Shown here in pieces: positions 5,362-7,065 of a stretch of 7,065 nt of DNA. The position numbers were made by a program, and so were the translations under genes. The notes beneath the pieces were generated by a model, which was not told the origin of the DNA, searched no databases, and saw only the letters and a program-made list of their open reading frames with translations. Positions within the stretch are counted from its first letter, which is position 1. The number at the start of each line of letters is the position of its first letter. Source of the stretch: Deltaproteobacteria bacterium (GTDB taxonomy: Bacteria; Myxococcota; Myxococcia; Myxococcales; 40CM-4-68-19); assembly GCA_005879505.1 (NCBI GenBank), contig VBKQ01000174.1:1-7065 (forward strand). The letters run 5' to 3'.

Positions 5362-7065
5362 GTGAACGCGGAAGGTCGGTTCCGGCCGCTGGTGGCCGAG
5401 CTGAGGCGCCGGCGCGTGTTTCGCGCGCTGATCGGCTACGGCATCGTCGCGTTCGCCGTGCTGCAGATCATCGAGCCCGTCATGCACGGGCTGCATTGGC
5501 CCGATGCGGTGCTCTCCTACATCGTGGTCGCGCTGGCGGTCGGTTTTCCGGTCGTGCTCATGCTGGCCTGGATCTTCGACGTCAACGAGGGGCGGATCGA
5601 GCGCACCGCCGGCACGCCCCTTCGAACCGGCATGGCGCTCGCGCTCGCCGGCATCGGCCTGCTCGTCGCGGCGCCCGGCGCCATCTACTACCTCGTGGTG
5701 CGAAGGACGGCGCCATCGCGGACGCCGGCGGGTCCCTCGGTGGCGGTGCTTCCGCTGGTCAACCTCAGCTCCGACAAGGAGCAGGAGTACTTCTCCGACG
5801 GGCTGAGCGAGGAGCTGCTGAACCTGTTGGCGAAGGTACCGGGCCTGCACGTGGCCGCGCGCACCTCGACGTTCGCGTTCAAGGGCAAGAACGAGGACGT
5901 AGCCACCATCGGGGAAAAGCTCCACGTCGCCACCGTCCTCGAGGGCAGCGTGCGCAAGTCGGGCGATCAGATCCGCATCACCACCCAGCTCGTCAATGCA
6001 GCGGACGGCTACCATCTCTGGTCGGAAACCTACGACCGCAGGCTGACCGACGTGTTTGCCGTGCAGGACGACATCGCCCGGTCGGTGGTCGACGCGCTCA
6101 AGCTAAAGCTGCTGGAGCCGCCCACCTCGAAGGACCGGCGCACCGCCAGCACCGAGGCGTACAACGAGTACTTGCTCGGGCAGCAATTCTTCCGCCGCAA
6201 CAACGTAGAAAGTTTCCGGCGGGCCATGCAGGCCTACGAGAAGGCCGTCGCGCTCGATCCGGGCTATGCGCCGGCCTGGGCGGCGCTTGCGCTGGCGACT
6301 TTCTGGGTCGCGGACAGCGCGGATTCCTTGAGCGCCGTGATGACGGGCCAGGAGCGCGCGGTTGCGGCGGCGGACAAGGCCATCGCGCTCGGCGGGAACT
6401 TGCCGGACGGATACCTGGCGCGCGGCTTCGTCCGAGTGCCCATCCAGTGGGACTTCGATGGCTCCCGCGCCGATCTGCAGCGCGCGCTTTCGCTGAAGCC
6501 CGAGGATCCGGACGTGCTGCTCACCTATGCCCAGGTCGTCCTCCGGCCGTTGGGACGGTTTCCGGAAGCGATCACGGGCCTGCGGAAGGCCGCGGAGCTG
6601 GATCCGCTCAATGCGCGCGTGTGGGGCGTCCTGGGCAGTACACTCGCCGCCAGCGGCGAGTTCGGCGCGGCGCGCGACGCACTCAACCGCTCGCTGGAGA
6701 TCAGTCCCGACCAGTCGTTCACCTCGTTCCACCTCGGCATGACCTTCTTGCTCGAAGGACAGCCCGCGGCAGCGATGGTCATCTACCCGCGCTCGACCAA
6801 CGAGATCTTCCGCCTCGCGGGCACCGCCCTGGCAGAGCATTCGCTCGGCCATCCTCGCGAGTCGCAGCGGGCACTCGACGAGATGATCTCCAGATTTGCC
6901 CATGCCGGCGCCTATCAGATCGCCGAGGTGTACGGCTGGCGGGGAGAGAAGGACCTCGCCCTGGCGTGGCTGGAGCGGGCGCGCGACCAGCGCGATGGGG
7001 GGTTCATCAACGTCAAGATCGATCCGCTTCTCCGGAGCCTGCGCGGCGACCCGCGCTACGCCGCG
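5362..7065 (+). CDS. Membrane-anchored TolB-N/FlgO-like domain protein with TPR repeats, 3' end cut by window
   Basis: The frame from the GTG at 5362 is open to the window edge (568 residues). The N-terminus (FRPLVAELRRRRVFRALIGYGIV) is a basic, juxtamembrane lead seen in many proteobacterial TPR proteins. It is followed by hydrophobic segments at about 22-42, 48-72 and 90-113. Residues about 125-255 form a TolB-N/FlgO-like domain (COG5616 type): SVAVLPLVNLSSD, EYFSDGLSEELL, VAARTSTFAFKGK, VLEGSVRKSGDQIRI, DGYHLWSETYDR and VFAVQDDIAR. TPR-like helices follow, clear at about 283-310, 366-382, 397-415 and 429-449 with AxxLxP endings. The last visible stretch (DPLLRSLRGDPRYAA) resembles the usual C-terminal end, so probably only about 10-20 residues are missing. 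Relatives often carry a cyclase or DNA-binding domain at the N-terminus; here membrane segments stand in that place. No enzyme motif is visible; a scaffold or sensing role is only a guess. The GTG has no strong ribosome site. Confidence 0.87.
   Translation, partial: MNAEGRFRPLVAELRRRRVFRALIGYGIVAFAVLQIIEPVMHGLHWPDAVLSYIVVALAVGFPVVLMLAWIFDVNEGRIERTAGTPLRTGMALALAGIGLLVAAPGAIYYLVVRRTAPSRTPAGPSVAVLPLVNLSSDKEQEYFSDGLSEELLNLLAKVPGLHVAARTSTFAFKGKNEDVATIGEKLHVATVLEGSVRKSGDQIRITTQLVNAADGYHLWSETYDRRLTDVFAVQDDIARSVVDALKLKLLEPPTSKDRRTASTEAYNEYLLGQQFFRRNNVESFRRAMQAYEKAVALDPGYAPAWAALALATFWVADSADSLSAVMTGQERAVAAADKAIALGGNLPDGYLARGFVRVPIQWDFDGSRADLQRALSLKPEDPDVLLTYAQVVLRPLGRFPEAITGLRKAAELDPLNARVWGVLGSTLAASGEFGAARDALNRSLEISPDQSFTSFHLGMTFLLEGQPAAAMVIYPRSTNEIFRLAGTALAEHSLGHPRESQRALDEMISRFAHAGAYQIAEVYGWRGEKDLALAWLERARDQRDGGFINVKIDPLLRSLRGDPRYAA

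Noticed and set aside
5287..6903. Long minus-strand open frames (5287-6015 and 6103-6903) opposite the TolB-like/TPR gene
   Set aside because: The plus frame from 5362 has strong domain motifs throughout. The minus frames show only charged low-complexity sequence.
1..7065. A defence system, mobile element, CRISPR array or biosynthetic cluster
   Set aside because: None of the genes carries nuclease, recombinase, transposase, Cas or biosynthetic motifs. There are no direct-repeat arrays or terminal inverted repeats, and base composition looks even across the window.

Overview
The window is a high-GC, densely coding stretch of ordinary bacterial chromosome. Gram-negative origin is likely: it encodes an SthA-type transhydrogenase, a ClsB-type cardiolipin synthase, and a membrane-anchored TolB-like/TPR protein of a kind common in soil proteobacteria and related GC-rich phyla. 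The species cannot be named from the sequence. No rRNA, tRNA, CRISPR array, insertion sequence, phage gene or attachment site is visible.

Left part, plus strand (1-2243): the 3' end of a branched-chain-type amino-acid ABC transporter operon. A LivM permease (5' end cut by the window) is followed by the ATPases LivG and LivF. The genes overlap by a few bases at each junction (GTGA and TGATG), so they are probably translationally coupled. The partner permease LivH and the periplasmic binding protein are not in the window and may lie upstream. Next, 42 bp after livF and on the same strand, comes a complete soluble pyridine nucleotide transhydrogenase (SthA, 2286-3671). It moves hydride between NADPH and NAD+.

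Middle part, minus strand (3676-5258): a two-HKD phospholipase-D-superfamily cardiolipin synthase of ClsB type. Upstream of it in transcription is a small DUF983 protein with a zinc-ribbon-like double CxxC and two membrane segments. They are 26 bp apart by the longest cls reading and look like a two-gene operon concerned with the envelope. The cls gene runs tail-to-tail into sthA with only 4 bp between the stop codons.

Right part, plus strand (5362-7065, 3' end cut): a divergently transcribed gene for a protein with three N-terminal membrane segments, a TolB-N/FlgO-like domain (COG5616 type) and TPR repeats. The 103-bp divergent spacer holds a 12-bp perfect palindrome and is the best place for promoters and an operator.

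I found no convincing undescribed system. The points most worth a second look are the loss of both redox-cysteine positions in SthA, the three-TM/TolB-like/TPR protein of unknown role, the DUF983-cls pairing, and the palindrome-containing divergent spacer. The many long open frames antisense to these genes are explained by GC-rich codon structure.
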